Source: Bacillus xiamenensis
GTDB lineage: Bacteria; Bacillota; Bacilli; Bacillales; Bacillaceae
DNA length: 48,995 bases
Assembly (NCBI RefSeq): GCF_000300535.1
Contig: NZ_AMSH01000023.1
Span: 1-48,995, forward strand
Direction of reading: 5' to 3'
The translations under genes and the position numbers were made by a program. Positions 35,057-42,975 of this stretch are shown here, in pieces. How positions within the stretch are numbered: position 1 is the stretch's first letter; the number at the start of each line of letters is the position of its first letter. The notes below the pieces were generated by a model, which saw only the letters and a list, made by a program, of their open reading frames with translations, searched no databases and was not told where the DNA came from.

Positions 35057-35590
35057 ATGTCTGAAAAACAAGAATTAGCCACATTTGCCGGGGGCTGTTT
35101 TTGGTGTATGGTTAAACCTTTTGATGAACAGCCAGGCATTATCAAAGTTGAATCAGGGTATACTGGCGGACATACAGTGAATCCGACCTATGAGGAAGTT
35201 TGTACAAATACAACGGGGCATAGAGAAGCTGTTCAAATCACATTTGATCCTGATGTTTTTCCATATGAGAAGCTATTAGAACTATATTGGCAGCAAATAG
35301 ACCCAACAGATGATGGAGGGCAATTTGGTGACAGAGGAGAATCCTACCGTACAGGTATTTATGTTCACAACGAAAAACAAAGGCAGCTTGCAGAAACATC
35401 AAAACAGCAGCTGAGCCAAAGCGGAATCTTCCAAAAACCAATCGTCACTGAAATTTTAAACGCTGGTCCTTTTTATCCCGCTGAGGAATATCATCAGCAT
35501 TATTATAAAAAGAACAAAATGCACTACGAACGATATCATGTCGGTTCGGGCAGAGCAGGTTTTATTAAGTCTCATTGGAGTGATAAATAA
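35057..35590 (+). CDS. msrA: Peptide methionine-S-sulfoxide reductase MsrA
   Basis: A 177-residue repair enzyme. The nucleophile is the first Cys of [13 protein letters not shown], near residue 13. The partner Glu and Tyr regions ([20 protein letters not shown]) are intact. RBS AAGGGGGC. Its stop shares a base with the msrB start (TAATG). It faces the MarR gene ypoP, which may repress it. Confidence 0.95.
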   Translation: MSEKQELATFAGGCFWCMVKPFDEQPGIIKVESGYTGGHTVNPTYEEVCTNTTGHREAVQITFDPDVFPYEKLLELYWQQIDPTDDGGQFGDRGESYRTGIYVHNEKQRQLAETSKQQLSQSGIFQKPIVTEILNAGPFYPAEEYHQHYYKKNKMHYERYHVGSGRAGFIKSHWSDK

Positions 35591-36021
35591 TGGCCAACGA
35601 AAAAGAGCAGCGCATCAAAGAATTAAACCGGATGCAGTATGAAGTCACGCAAAATAATGGCACTGAGCCGCCATTTCAAAATGAATTTTGGGATCATAAA
35701 GAAGAGGGCATTTACGTAGATATCATTTCAGGCAAACCATTGTTTTCTTCTTTGGATAAATTTGATGCCCACTGCGGCTGGCCAAGTTTTACAAAACCGA
35801 TTGAAGATCAAGAGGTAGAAGAGAAGGTTGATACGAGTCATGGGATGGTTCGGACAGAGGTTCGCAGTAAGACAGCGGATTCTCATCTTGGTCATGTTTT
35901 TCCAGATGGGCCAGGGCCAAACGGTCTTCGATATTGTATTAACTCAGCCGCTTTGAAGTTTATCCCAAAGGATGATCTTGAAAAAGAGGGCTACGGTCAT
36001 TTGAACCATCTATTTAAATGA
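35590..36021 (+). CDS. msrB: Peptide methionine-R-sulfoxide reductase MsrB
   Basis: A 143-residue enzyme that reduces the R-sulfoxide. The catalytic Cys is in [12 protein letters not shown]; the His/Asp-rich [16 protein letters not shown] loop is intact. The zinc CxxC pairs seen in some MsrB proteins are absent (only one Cys, in HCGWPSF). It overlaps msrA by one base and is translated with it. Confidence 0.95.
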   Translation: MANEKEQRIKELNRMQYEVTQNNGTEPPFQNEFWDHKEEGIYVDIISGKPLFSSLDKFDAHCGWPSFTKPIEDQEVEEKVDTSHGMVRTEVRSKTADSHLGHVFPDGPGPNGLRYCINSAALKFIPKDDLEKEGYGHLNHLFK

Positions 36022-36028
36022 TTGATTG

Positions 36029-36072
36029 AAAAATCGTCACATGGAAAGCGAGTGCTTCCGTGTGACGATTTT
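36029..36072. terminator. Shared terminator between msrB and spsM
   Basis: AAAATCGTCACA...GGAAGC and GCTTCC...TGTGACGATTTT form a long stem with A/T tails, usable both ways. Confidence 0.88.
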
Positions 36073-37101
36073 TTATTTTTTATGATGCGTATGATGTAAT
36101 TGTTCAATGATGTGAAACAGCTTCTCTTTTGTAATGAGCGGTGCTTTGTTTGACGTGTAATTGATCAAATCGATTTTTTTGAACGCGGGGTGCAGATGCG
36201 GTCTCGGTAAGATGGCATAAAACTGTTCATGTTCAAACAGTGTATCTGCTTCGTGAGGGAATGTGAGTTCCTCGTGCAGTTTTTCTCCTGATCTTTTTCC
36301 GATCACGAGAATATCAGGAGATGCAACATTGATTTGACCGGCATATTCATGAAACGCTTTTAATAGATCAGCCAGCTGTAATGACTCCATCTTGAGAATA
36401 AACGTTTCGCCGCCTTTCATCATGATCGCCGCTTTAAGTGTGAGGGATACAGCTTCTTCAATGGACATAAAAAAACGTGTCATCTTAGGGTCTGTTACCG
36501 TTAAAGGCTTCTCATTTAACAGCTGCTGGAGCATGATGGGAATGACGGAACCCCTTGATCCAAGCACATTGCCAAAGCGTACAGAACAAAACATCGTTTT
36601 TTGATTAGCGATACTTTCGTTCGCTTGAAAAAATAATTTCTCTGAAATCAATTTTGTTGCACCCATGGCATTTGTTGGAGAGACGGCTTTGTCGGTTGAA
36701 ATGTTGACAACATGACTGACTTCATGCTCGATTGCTGCTTCAATGACATGCTGTCCGCCGATGATATTGGTTTGAACGGCTTCAAACGGATTATCTTCAC
36801 AAGTGGGTACTTGTTTTAAGGCAGCTGCATGAAAGATGATATCAACCCCTTTGACAAGCTGTCTCACACGGCTTGCATCCCGCACATCTCCAAGTGCAAA
36901 TACGACCTCTGGATACGCTGCATACTCATTTTTCATCATGTATTGTTTGCTGTCATCCTTACTGAAGACAATGATTTTCTTAGGAGAGCATGCTGTTAAT
37001 TTTTTCACAATTTGACGACCGATCGACCCCGTGCCGCCTGTGACCAATATAATTTTGTCGCGAAAAAAGGTCTTCAAACTCATTTCTACCTGTTTGGACA
37101 T
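36073..37101 (-). CDS. spsM: SpsM, UDP-sugar 4,6-dehydratase for spore polysaccharide
   Basis: A 342-residue SDR enzyme of the CapD/FlaA1 (PseB) type: TGGTGSIGRQI nucleotide site near residue 23, HAAALKQVPTCEDNPFEA, STDKAVSPTNAMGATK with the catalytic Thr-Asp-Lys instead of YxxxK, and RFGNVLGSRGSVIP. In B. subtilis, spsM makes a precursor of the spore-surface polysaccharide and in strain 168 is split by prophage SPbeta (yodU/ypqP). Here it is whole. ATG 37101 has GGGGGATT upstream. A sigma-K promoter at 37135-37161 drives it. Confidence 0.92.
   Translation of the reverse strand: MSKQVEMSLKTFFRDKIILVTGGTGSIGRQIVKKLTACSPKKIIVFSKDDSKQYMMKNEYAAYPEVVFALGDVRDASRVRQLVKGVDIIFHAAALKQVPTCEDNPFEAVQTNIIGGQHVIEAAIEHEVSHVVNISTDKAVSPTNAMGATKLISEKLFFQANESIANQKTMFCSVRFGNVLGSRGSVIPIMLQQLLNEKPLTVTDPKMTRFFMSIEEAVSLTLKAAIMMKGGETFILKMESLQLADLLKAFHEYAGQINVASPDILVIGKRSGEKLHEELTFPHEADTLFEHEQFYAILPRPHLHPAFKKIDLINYTSNKAPLITKEKLFHIIEQLHHTHHKK
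36681..36696 (-). other. Unoccupied site matching the SPbeta attB position
   Basis: Minus strand ACCGACAAAGCCGTCT encodes part of the STDKAV motif of SpsM. As I recall it, the 16-bp SPbeta core is ACAGATAAAGCTGTAT; 12 of 16 bases agree. All differences fall where the protein allows them. The site is empty here. Confidence 0.55.
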
Positions 37102-37134
37102 ATCTAATCCCCCAACTCTCATTTCTCTACTTTG

Positions 37135-37161
37135 TATCATATGTAAAAGCGTGACAGACGT
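37135..37161 (-). promoter_or_regulatory. Sigma-K promoter of spsM
   Basis: Minus strand: AC at -35 (37160-37161), exactly 16 nt, then CATATGATA (37135-37143), a full match to the sigma-K pattern AC-N16-CATAnnnTA. It agrees with mother-cell expression of spsM. Confidence 0.75.
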
Positions 37162-37359
37162 TTGAGGAAAAGAACCACTTTATGCATAAATTAGGTGAAC
37201 AAATTATAACCATCTGCTTGACGTCTTAATAGAATATGTAGAGATAGAAGAACAAGTAGAAAAACGAGAATCGTGAACACTTCAGTACTGCGATCAGCTC
37301 AGCGTAATGGAAAAGCTTTTTTGCAGGATACTGGGCTGCACGAGGGGAGAAGATCATAC

Positions 37360-38082
37360 ATGTATAGGGGAAATCGTATTTTAGCCATGATACCAGCTTT
37401 TAGCGGCCAGCAAACTCATCATTCAAAACACATTCGTGTAGTAGCGGAGCGTCCGCTGATCTATTGGACCATTCAGCCGTTATTACAAATGGTTGAATTA
37501 GATGAAGTCATCGTATCTTCAGAGGATGTGAATACTCAAATCATTTCGTCTCACTACGGGGCAAATGTGATTGAGCTGCCAAGCACACATGTGACCGAAC
37601 AAACACCTGCTATACTGGCTGTGAAGCATGCGCTTGCTTATTTAGAACGAGAGGGGAAGACATTTGATATTGTGTTGTATCTGCCTCCTTTATCACCACT
37701 AAGGCAGCCGGAAGATATTGAGAACTGCTTGAAGCTGCTAGTCGAAGGGGGATTTGATTGTACGGCTTCTTTCACAGAGGCGTTAGAAAACCCGAATGAA
37801 ACGTGGACACTTCATGAAACCAATGAAGCGAACCTTTATAAGGACAATCATTATTTTTTCATTCCAACACATGACCACCCTTATACGTATGGGCGTTTAA
37901 ATGGTGCTGTCTATGCGTTTCATGTTCCTTATGCAAAAGAATGCATTCATTCCTTTTTAGAAGGATCTGTTGGAGCGTATATGATGGATCGTGAGCAATC
38001 GCTTGTTGTCCTAAATGAGGCAGATCGGAAAAAGGCAGAGAGCGTTTTATTGGCTCGGCAAGATGCAGAAGGAACGGTATAA
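37360..38082 (+). CDS. Divergent CMP-sugar synthetase-like protein
   Basis: A 240-residue nucleotidyltransferase fold like acylneuraminate/pseudaminate cytidylyltransferases: ILAMIPAFSG at the start, RPLIYWTIQPLLQMVELDEVIVSSED, HYGANVIELP and LYLPPLSPLRQPEDIE (the family's QPTSPLR). The usual N-terminal RGGSKGxxxKN loop is replaced by SGQQTHHSKH. ATG 37360 with GAGGGGAG upstream is chosen over GTG 37273. It diverges from spsM and ends facing cgeB, so a part in spore-surface sugar synthesis is likely. In B. subtilis 168 phy and cgeB lie here, with no such gene recalled. Confidence 0.75.
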   Translation: MYRGNRILAMIPAFSGQQTHHSKHIRVVAERPLIYWTIQPLLQMVELDEVIVSSEDVNTQIISSHYGANVIELPSTHVTEQTPAILAVKHALAYLEREGKTFDIVLYLPPLSPLRQPEDIENCLKLLVEGGFDCTASFTEALENPNETWTLHETNEANLYKDNHYFFIPTHDHPYTYGRLNGAVYAFHVPYAKECIHSFLEGSVGAYMMDREQSLVVLNEADRKKAESVLLARQDAEGTV

Positions 38083-38090
38083 TCAGTAAG

Positions 38091-38117
38091 AAAAGCGCCC
38101 GGTCATAGGGCGCTTTT
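38091..38117. terminator. Shared terminator of the sugar synthetase gene and cgeB
   Basis: AAAAGCGCCC / GGGCGCTTTT; it overlaps the cgeB stop codon. Confidence 0.85.
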
Positions 38118-39065
38118 GGTTATTTCATAAAGTCTGTATGGCAGCGTATCAAATGTGTTCCAGCGAACGACCTGCTCGTAATTATTCTGTGCGACCGACT
38201 GTCTTTTTTCAACGTTGGTGATATAATACTCGACCTGTTCAATCAAATCGTTCTCATCTGTGTAAAAAGCAAAGCTTGAAAATGCCTGCGGCGGTTTCAG
38301 GTCCGTCAATTGAAAGCGTCCGCTTGCAGCGATATCAAACGCTCTGTTGTTCAGGCTCTTATTTTGAACCATGGCTTTGTTTTGATTATAGGCAAATTGT
38401 GCCGGCCTGTGCGGATTTAGAACAATGGCTGATGTTTGATAGATCTCTGCCATTTGCTGTGGGTTCAGCCAATGGGTCATCAGTGTTACATCACGATATC
38501 GTCTGCGTGATTTATTCAACTGACGATGCCATTCTTTACCTGCAACGAGAATACGCCATTTGTTTTGATGTAAGAGTGTATGGATGGCTTTGATACGGTT
38601 TGGGTAAGGGTAGCCAATGAGTGCAATGTCATAGATGCACGTCTCAAGCAGGGATTCTTTTTTTTGAAATACTTTTGTATTTGTCGGAATAGGAAAGTAG
38701 TGCGAGTGATTAGCGCCAAGTTGTTTGTAAAATGACAAAGCACCTTCGTCAATCGTTAAGATCAGCTGTGCATCACCTGCGCAAGCAGCTGACACATCTG
38801 TGTAAAAAGGGTCTTCTGTCATCCACAGCACGATCGGGATCTTTTCTTGTTTGAATTGATGAAGCAAGTCTTTTGGAACATGGTCACCGATCATCATGAA
38901 AACAAAATCCGGAGAAAATGTCCGGATTTTGTGCATATGATCGAGGAGAGATTCCCTTTCCATTTTGATACAGGAAAACGGGGAATCAATGAAGCTTTCT
39001 TCTATCCATTGATCGAAATGCCGATAGATTCCACCGTAGCCAGAGCTGATATAAAGAAGCTTCAT
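38103..39065 (-). CDS. cgeB: Spore maturation protein CgeB, glycosyltransferase
   Basis: A 320-residue protein: N-terminal DUF3880-like half (KLLYISSGYGGIYRHFDQ, WMTEDPFYTD) and C-terminal glycosyltransferase family-1-like half (LIGYPYPNR, LVAGKEWHRQLN, VLNPHR, NNRAFDIAASGRFQLTD). It matches CgeB of B. subtilis by order and sequence. It likely adds sugars to the CgeA spore crust glycoprotein. It lies 15 nt downstream of cgeA in one operon. Confidence 0.93.
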   Translation of the reverse strand: MKLLYISSGYGGIYRHFDQWIEESFIDSPFSCIKMERESLLDHMHKIRTFSPDFVFMMIGDHVPKDLLHQFKQEKIPIVLWMTEDPFYTDVSAACAGDAQLILTIDEGALSFYKQLGANHSHYFPIPTNTKVFQKKESLLETCIYDIALIGYPYPNRIKAIHTLLHQNKWRILVAGKEWHRQLNKSRRRYRDVTLMTHWLNPQQMAEIYQTSAIVLNPHRPAQFAYNQNKAMVQNKSLNNRAFDIAASGRFQLTDLKPPQAFSSFAFYTDENDLIEQVEYYITNVEKRQSVAQNNYEQVVRWNTFDTLPYRLYEITKSAL

Positions 39066-39080
39066 GATGGCCCTCTCACA

Positions 39081-39482
39081 TTAAGATGTGAACGTAACAC
39101 TTTCAACTTTATCTACATCTAATAGAGTCGTTGCAGAGCCTGTAGGTGTCACAGAGCTTTCTTGTGTGACGAAAACAATACCCGCTGAAGCATCGAATGA
39201 TACGAATTGAACTGGACCGATTAAGTCTCCTGAGTCCATCACAATGCTAATGACTGTGCCTGGTGCAAGTCTTGCAAAAATCCATCTTGCTGCTTGAGAA
39301 GTGTTGAGTGCTGCAGCAGAACCTGTCGCGGATGCCTCGACTGCCACCTCACTAAATAAATTGTTTAATTTTTCTTCCACTTGAACTCCTCCTTCTTCGA
39401 GATTGGCTGTTAATGCATGACTAAGCGGTTGGAAAAACAGCTTTAATAGCTCTTTTTTTAATTCGGCACGCTTTTCGCTCAT
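39081..39482 (-). CDS. cgeA: Spore crust protein CgeA
   Basis: A 133-residue protein equal in length to CgeA of B. subtilis. The centre ([18 protein letters not shown]) is Ala/Ser/Thr-rich and could carry glycans; the C-terminal part is beta-rich ([22 protein letters not shown]). CgeA is the outermost crust protein and is decorated with polysaccharide. RBS AAAGGATGGGG. A sigma-K-like promoter lies 40-67 nt upstream. Confidence 0.92.
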   Translation of the reverse strand: MSEKRAELKKELLKLFFQPLSHALTANLEEGGVQVEEKLNNLFSEVAVEASATGSAAALNTSQAARWIFARLAPGTVISIVMDSGDLIGPVQFVSFDASAGIVFVTQESSVTPTGSATTLLDVDKVESVTFTS

Positions 39483-39521
39483 CTTTTCCCCATCCTTTCT
39501 TCATCCTTTCAAACACACCAT

Positions 39522-39549
39522 TATGTATATGCTGTTCTCTTTTTTTGGT
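39522..39549 (-). promoter_or_regulatory. Sigma-K-like promoter of cgeAB
   Basis: Minus strand AC (39548-39549), 16 nt, then CATATACATA (39522-39531): the right spacing but one extra base inside the -10. cgeAB is sigma-K and GerE dependent in B. subtilis. Confidence 0.55.
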
Positions 39550-39627
39550 ATAAGCAGAATGCTCATTCCTTGTTCTTTTTTCATTTAATGATTTCACACA
39601 TTTTTTAAAATGTTCTCAAGTGCTGAT

Positions 39628-39654
39628 GCTAAATGAAGTGAATCTCATACTCTA
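39628..39654 (+). promoter_or_regulatory. Sigma-K-like promoter of cgeCD
   Basis: GC (39628-39629), 16 nt, CATACTCTA (39646-39654). The -10 is a full match to CATAnnnTA. It lies 35 nt before cgeC. Confidence 0.6.
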
Positions 39655-39688
39655 GTAAAGATCAAAGGAGAAGAGAGAGGGATTTTGA

Positions 39689-40009
39689 ATGGAATTTGAA
39701 CAATTATTAAGTGGCTGGAACGAAGAATTACTAGAAGCAGAAGGAGTCCTTGAAGTGATGTTGATTTTACTTCTTCTTCGTCTTTTAGAGGGAAGTGAGG
39801 AAGAAAGTGCGTCAGAAATCAAAGAATTGCTGCGTTCATGGCTTGAGCTGGGCATTCCGGTACCGCGTGTTCATTTAGTCAACGGAGATGTGCTGCAAAA
39901 CGTAATTGTCGTGCAATTGTTTGATTCAGTGGCAGTCTTTAAAAATGCGACAAATCAGCTAAGAGTGAGTGTTCCTTACGTGAACATTGTCAGCTGGGGA
40001 GCTTTTTAA
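39689..40009 (+). CDS. cgeC: Spore protein CgeC
   Basis: A 106-residue protein. A leucine-rich helix (GVLEVMLILLLLRLLEGSEEES) is followed by a beta-rich C-terminal half (VHLVNGDVLQNVIVVQLFDSVAVF). The C-terminal half resembles the end of CgeA ([28 protein letters not shown]). It corresponds to CgeC of B. subtilis by divergent position opposite cgeA. First gene of cgeCD. Confidence 0.85.
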   Translation: MEFEQLLSGWNEELLEAEGVLEVMLILLLLRLLEGSEEESASEIKELLRSWLELGIPVPRVHLVNGDVLQNVIVVQLFDSVAVFKNATNQLRVSVPYVNIVSWGAF

Positions 40010-40035
40010 TCTATTTAAAAAAGGATAATGTGATC

Positions 40036-41325
40036 ATGAAAGTATCAGTGATTTTAACAAGCTATAATAAACCTGATTTCATTGATCGTGTGCTAAGGAG
40101 TATGGTGGAACAAACGTATCAGCATTGGGAGCTTTTGATTATGGATGATGGGTCAGAACAAGAAACGATTCAAAAGATCGAGCCTTTTTTAGACGATGAG
40201 CGCATCCAGTTGTATTCGCATCAAATTCATCCTGCAAATCGGCTGACGACCGTACGTTATGCGACGCTTATTAATGAAGCTTTAACACGTATAACAGGCG
40301 AGCTGGTTTGTTATTTAACTGATGATACGGTGTACCGGAAAGATCGTTTAGAGAAAATGGTGGATGTTTTTCAGTCGAACCCTGACATCGATATCGTGTA
40401 TTCCTCGCAGCGTGTCGTGCAGGTGAATCAGCATTCGATGGAAACGGGGAGCTTCGTCCGAGAAGCAGAACAAGTGTTAGAGCATGCGTCCTTTCAAGTC
40501 GACCATTGTTCGGTCATGCACAGAAGGCGATTGCTTCCACTTATTCATGATCAATACGGACAATACTGGGCTGATGATCCGAAACATTGGCATCATGGAG
40601 ACTCCGTTTTTTGGAAGAGGCTAAATCATTTTGCTGCGTTCTTTCCATTAAAAGAAATACTTGATATCACATATAAAACACCACAATCATTCCATCATAT
40701 GTTTTCAAGTATGCCCTATGATTTAATTGATGGAACCGTGATCGAAAAGGGTGGAGATTATTATCAGATCGCTCACGGATATCTTCATCGAATTGACAGG
40801 CGCTGGGTCAATGGAAAGAACAGGCGTGCGATTCGTGTGCCATCGTTATGTACGATGAAATATGAAATAAGAGAAATGCTCACAGTGCCAAATGATACAG
40901 TCGTCACCGCAGATTACGGAAAAACGTTTTATTATATTGAACATCAGAAAAAAAGACGATTTGCTTCAAAACGTGATGTACAATACTTTCAGTTTCACCC
41001 AAATGAGATATACACCATTTCAAATGAACAGCTCGAGACGTTTGAGGATGGCAGCATTATTCAAGTATCGCCTGTTTTCAGCCCGCCAAACAGACGGCTG
41101 TTTAAATGGAAACAAGATATCTATTTACTGGTACATGACACCTTTTGCCGGATTGTACCTGAGGTAGTGAAGTTATTTGCGTTTTACCATCAGCCAATCA
41201 AGCTGTATCCCTCTCAATTTGCCTTTTTTCCAGAAGGGAAGCCAATTGTGCCGCTGTATATGGAATCACTGCAAGAATTCGACATGTCTCTTTATCAAAC
41301 ATCAGGGCGAAAGTACTCCTCATAA
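40036..41325 (+). CDS. cgeD: Spore glycosyltransferase CgeD
   Basis: A 429-residue protein with an N-terminal GT2 domain: VSVILTSYNKPDFIDRVLRSMVEQTYQHWELLIMDDGS, CYLTDDTVYRKDRLEKM with the DxD-like metal site, then HGDSVFWKRL. The C-terminal half has repeated aromatic-rich stretches and is specific to CgeD. It takes part in spore-surface polysaccharide synthesis. ATG 40036 has AAGGAT 9 nt upstream. cgeE, which follows cgeD in B. subtilis, is absent; a terminator comes at once. Confidence 0.92.
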   Translation: MKVSVILTSYNKPDFIDRVLRSMVEQTYQHWELLIMDDGSEQETIQKIEPFLDDERIQLYSHQIHPANRLTTVRYATLINEALTRITGELVCYLTDDTVYRKDRLEKMVDVFQSNPDIDIVYSSQRVVQVNQHSMETGSFVREAEQVLEHASFQVDHCSVMHRRRLLPLIHDQYGQYWADDPKHWHHGDSVFWKRLNHFAAFFPLKEILDITYKTPQSFHHMFSSMPYDLIDGTVIEKGGDYYQIAHGYLHRIDRRWVNGKNRRAIRVPSLCTMKYEIREMLTVPNDTVVTADYGKTFYYIEHQKKRRFASKRDVQYFQFHPNEIYTISNEQLETFEDGSIIQVSPVFSPPNRRLFKWKQDIYLLVHDTFCRIVPEVVKLFAFYHQPIKLYPSQFAFFPEGKPIVPLYMESLQEFDMSLYQTSGRKYSS

Positions 41326-41343
41326 GAGGGGTGCTTTTTTTTA
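41312..41343 (+). terminator. Terminator of cgeCD
   Basis: AGTACTCCTC ATAA GAGGGGTGCT (two G-T pairs), eight T; it includes the cgeD stop codon. Confidence 0.85.
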
Positions 41344-41408
41344 GAATAGACAAAAAAAGCAGGAGATCGAAAGGAAAAAGCGAAACGTGAAAAGGGTAGG
41401 GGAACGAT

Positions 41409-41516
41409 ATGAACATGATCAAGCCGCTGAAAATTGGGCAATGGATGCCGGGTTTTCGGCATAGAAAGCGAGGGGGAAGAAATGGGGAAGGTTGTCGAAA
41501 GAGCGGATTGGTTTGA
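41409..41516 (+). CDS. Possible upstream ORF overlapping the sigma-54 activator gene
   Basis: A 35-codon ORF (MNMIKPLKIGQWMPGFRH...) with TAGGGGA 5 nt before its ATG. It runs past the activator start codon at 41482 in another frame and stops at 41516. The product is basic and unrecognised. It may be a translational regulator of the activator, or chance. The activator has its own RBS inside this ORF. Confidence 0.3.
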   Translation: MNMIKPLKIGQWMPGFRHRKRGGRNGEGCRKSGLV

Positions 41517-42858
41517 ATTAATTTTAGAAGCCATCGACGAAGCGATTCATGTTGTAGACGATCAGGGGGTCACCATTTTTTATAATCATAACGCAGCGAA
41601 GTTTGACTGTTTAGATAAAAAAGAGGTGGTTGGCAAATTCATCCTGGATGTGTATCCATCATTAACTGAAAAAACAAGTACACTCATGCATGTGCTCAGA
41701 ACAGGAAAGCCCATTTATCATTCTTTACAAACCTATTTGAATAAAAATGGAGAAAAAATTGAAACGGTCAACACCACATTGCCCATTATAGAAGGCAGCA
41801 AGTTAATAGGCGCAGTAGAAGTAGCCAAAGATGTTTCAAAGCTGTCAGCGCTCTCGAATCGTTTAGATCAAAAAAAGCGATCAGACGGAGTCGCTGAAAT
41901 TGATCAAATGCATGATTTTTCTTCATTTTTAACAAATGATTCACACTTAAAAGAGACGCTTGAGAAGGCTAAAAAAGCTGCTGCATATCCTTCATCCGTT
42001 GTTGTCTACGGGGAAACAGGGACTGGAAAAGAAGTACTCGTACAAGCCATAGTCCATGAATCTGACCGAAAAGACCGGGTCTTCATCCCGCAAAACTGCG
42101 CGGCGCTTCCAGAGTCATTACTTGAGAGCCTTTTATTCGGATCTGTCAAAGGGAGCTATACGGGCGCCGTTGATCGCAAGGGGCTGTTTGAATTAGCAGA
42201 TGGGGGTACACTTTTTCTTGATGAGCTGCAGGCGATGCCGCTTACATTGCAGACAAAACTACTGCGTGTTTTAGAGGATGGTGTTGTCCGCCGCATAGGT
42301 GATTCAAAGGCCATTCAAGTGGATGTCAGAGTCATAACTGCACTGAATGTAGACCCATTTGAAGCGGTTAAAAAGCAAATTTTAAGAGAAGACTTGTTTT
42401 ATAGACTGCATGTGTCATCTTTTCATATCCCGCCACTTCGTGCGAGAAAGCATGATATCCAGCTGTTATCCCGCCACTTTATTCAAACCTATCATCAGCA
42501 ATTTTCTAAACATGTGACCCGTCTTTCTGAAGAAACGACCCAATTATTTATGGCTCACCAGTGGCCAGGGAATGTGAGAGAACTAAAACATACCATTGAG
42601 CATGCCGTTTTGATGATGCCAAAGGAAGCGGAAGAAATAACCCCGGCGTATCTTCCTGCTCATTTACGAACGCACAAGGTAGATAAGAGCCCGCCTGAGT
42701 CCTCATTAAAAACTCAAGTGACTTTATTTGAACAAACGCTGATCCAAGAAGCTTTAAGAAAGCACGCTGGAAATATTAAGCAAACTGCCGCAGCCTTAAA
42801 GATTCCTCGACAAACACTGCAATATAAAATGAAAAAATATGCAGGTGCCGAAAAGTAG
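41482..42858 (+). CDS. Sigma-54-dependent activator of kamA (KamR/RocR-like)
   Basis: A 458-residue enhancer-binding protein. An N-terminal PAS domain (about 15-120: [23 protein letters not shown]) senses a ligand. The AAA+ domain has Walker A GETGTGKE (177-184), GSYTGA (224-229) in place of GAFTGA, and [10 protein letters not shown]. The C-terminal Fis-type HTH is [39 protein letters not shown]. It stands 117 nt before kamA, which has a -24/-12 promoter, so kamA is the obvious target. B. subtilis RocR and B. thuringiensis KamR are the nearest known types. Confidence 0.88.
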   Translation: MGKVVERADWFELILEAIDEAIHVVDDQGVTIFYNHNAAKFDCLDKKEVVGKFILDVYPSLTEKTSTLMHVLRTGKPIYHSLQTYLNKNGEKIETVNTTLPIIEGSKLIGAVEVAKDVSKLSALSNRLDQKKRSDGVAEIDQMHDFSSFLTNDSHLKETLEKAKKAAAYPSSVVVYGETGTGKEVLVQAIVHESDRKDRVFIPQNCAALPESLLESLLFGSVKGSYTGAVDRKGLFELADGGTLFLDELQAMPLTLQTKLLRVLEDGVVRRIGDSKAIQVDVRVITALNVDPFEAVKKQILREDLFYRLHVSSFHIPPLRARKHDIQLLSRHFIQTYHQQFSKHVTRLSEETTQLFMAHQWPGNVRELKHTIEHAVLMMPKEAEEITPAYLPAHLRTHKVDKSPPESSLKTQVTLFEQTLIQEALRKHAGNIKQTAAALKIPRQTLQYKMKKYAGAEK

Positions 42859-42882
42859 GCGCCTCAAAAAATTGAATACCAC

Positions 42883-42920
42883 GGAAAAAGCTCCTTTTGT
42901 AAAGAGTAGGGGCATTTTCC
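42883..42920. promoter_or_regulatory. Inverted repeat upstream of the kamA -24/-12 promoter
   Basis: GGAAAAAGCTCC (42883-42894) and GGGGCATTTTCC (42909-42920) agree as inverted copies at 10 of 12 positions, 14 nt apart. Since no T tract follows, an activator-binding site is favoured over a terminator. Confidence 0.5.
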
Positions 42921-42925
42921 CATGT

Positions 42926-42942
42926 TGGCACATAACTTGCAT
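42926..42942 (+). promoter_or_regulatory. Sigma-54 (SigL) promoter of kamA
   Basis: TGGCACATAACTTGCAT has the invariant GG and GC with 10 bp between them. The start would be near 42952, leaving a leader of only about 24 nt. Confidence 0.92.
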
Positions 42943-42975
42943 AGTATAAAGTGAATGCTGATAGGGGGAATGGAT

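Noticed and set aside
36029..42858. Spore polysaccharide cluster as a mobile genomic island
   Set aside because: No integrase, tRNA site, direct repeats or composition shift is seen; the order matches the cge region of B. subtilis with local gene differences.
41482..42858. Activator belonging to the cge operon
   Set aside because: A strong terminator separates it from cgeD, and the -24/-12 promoter lies downstream at kamA.
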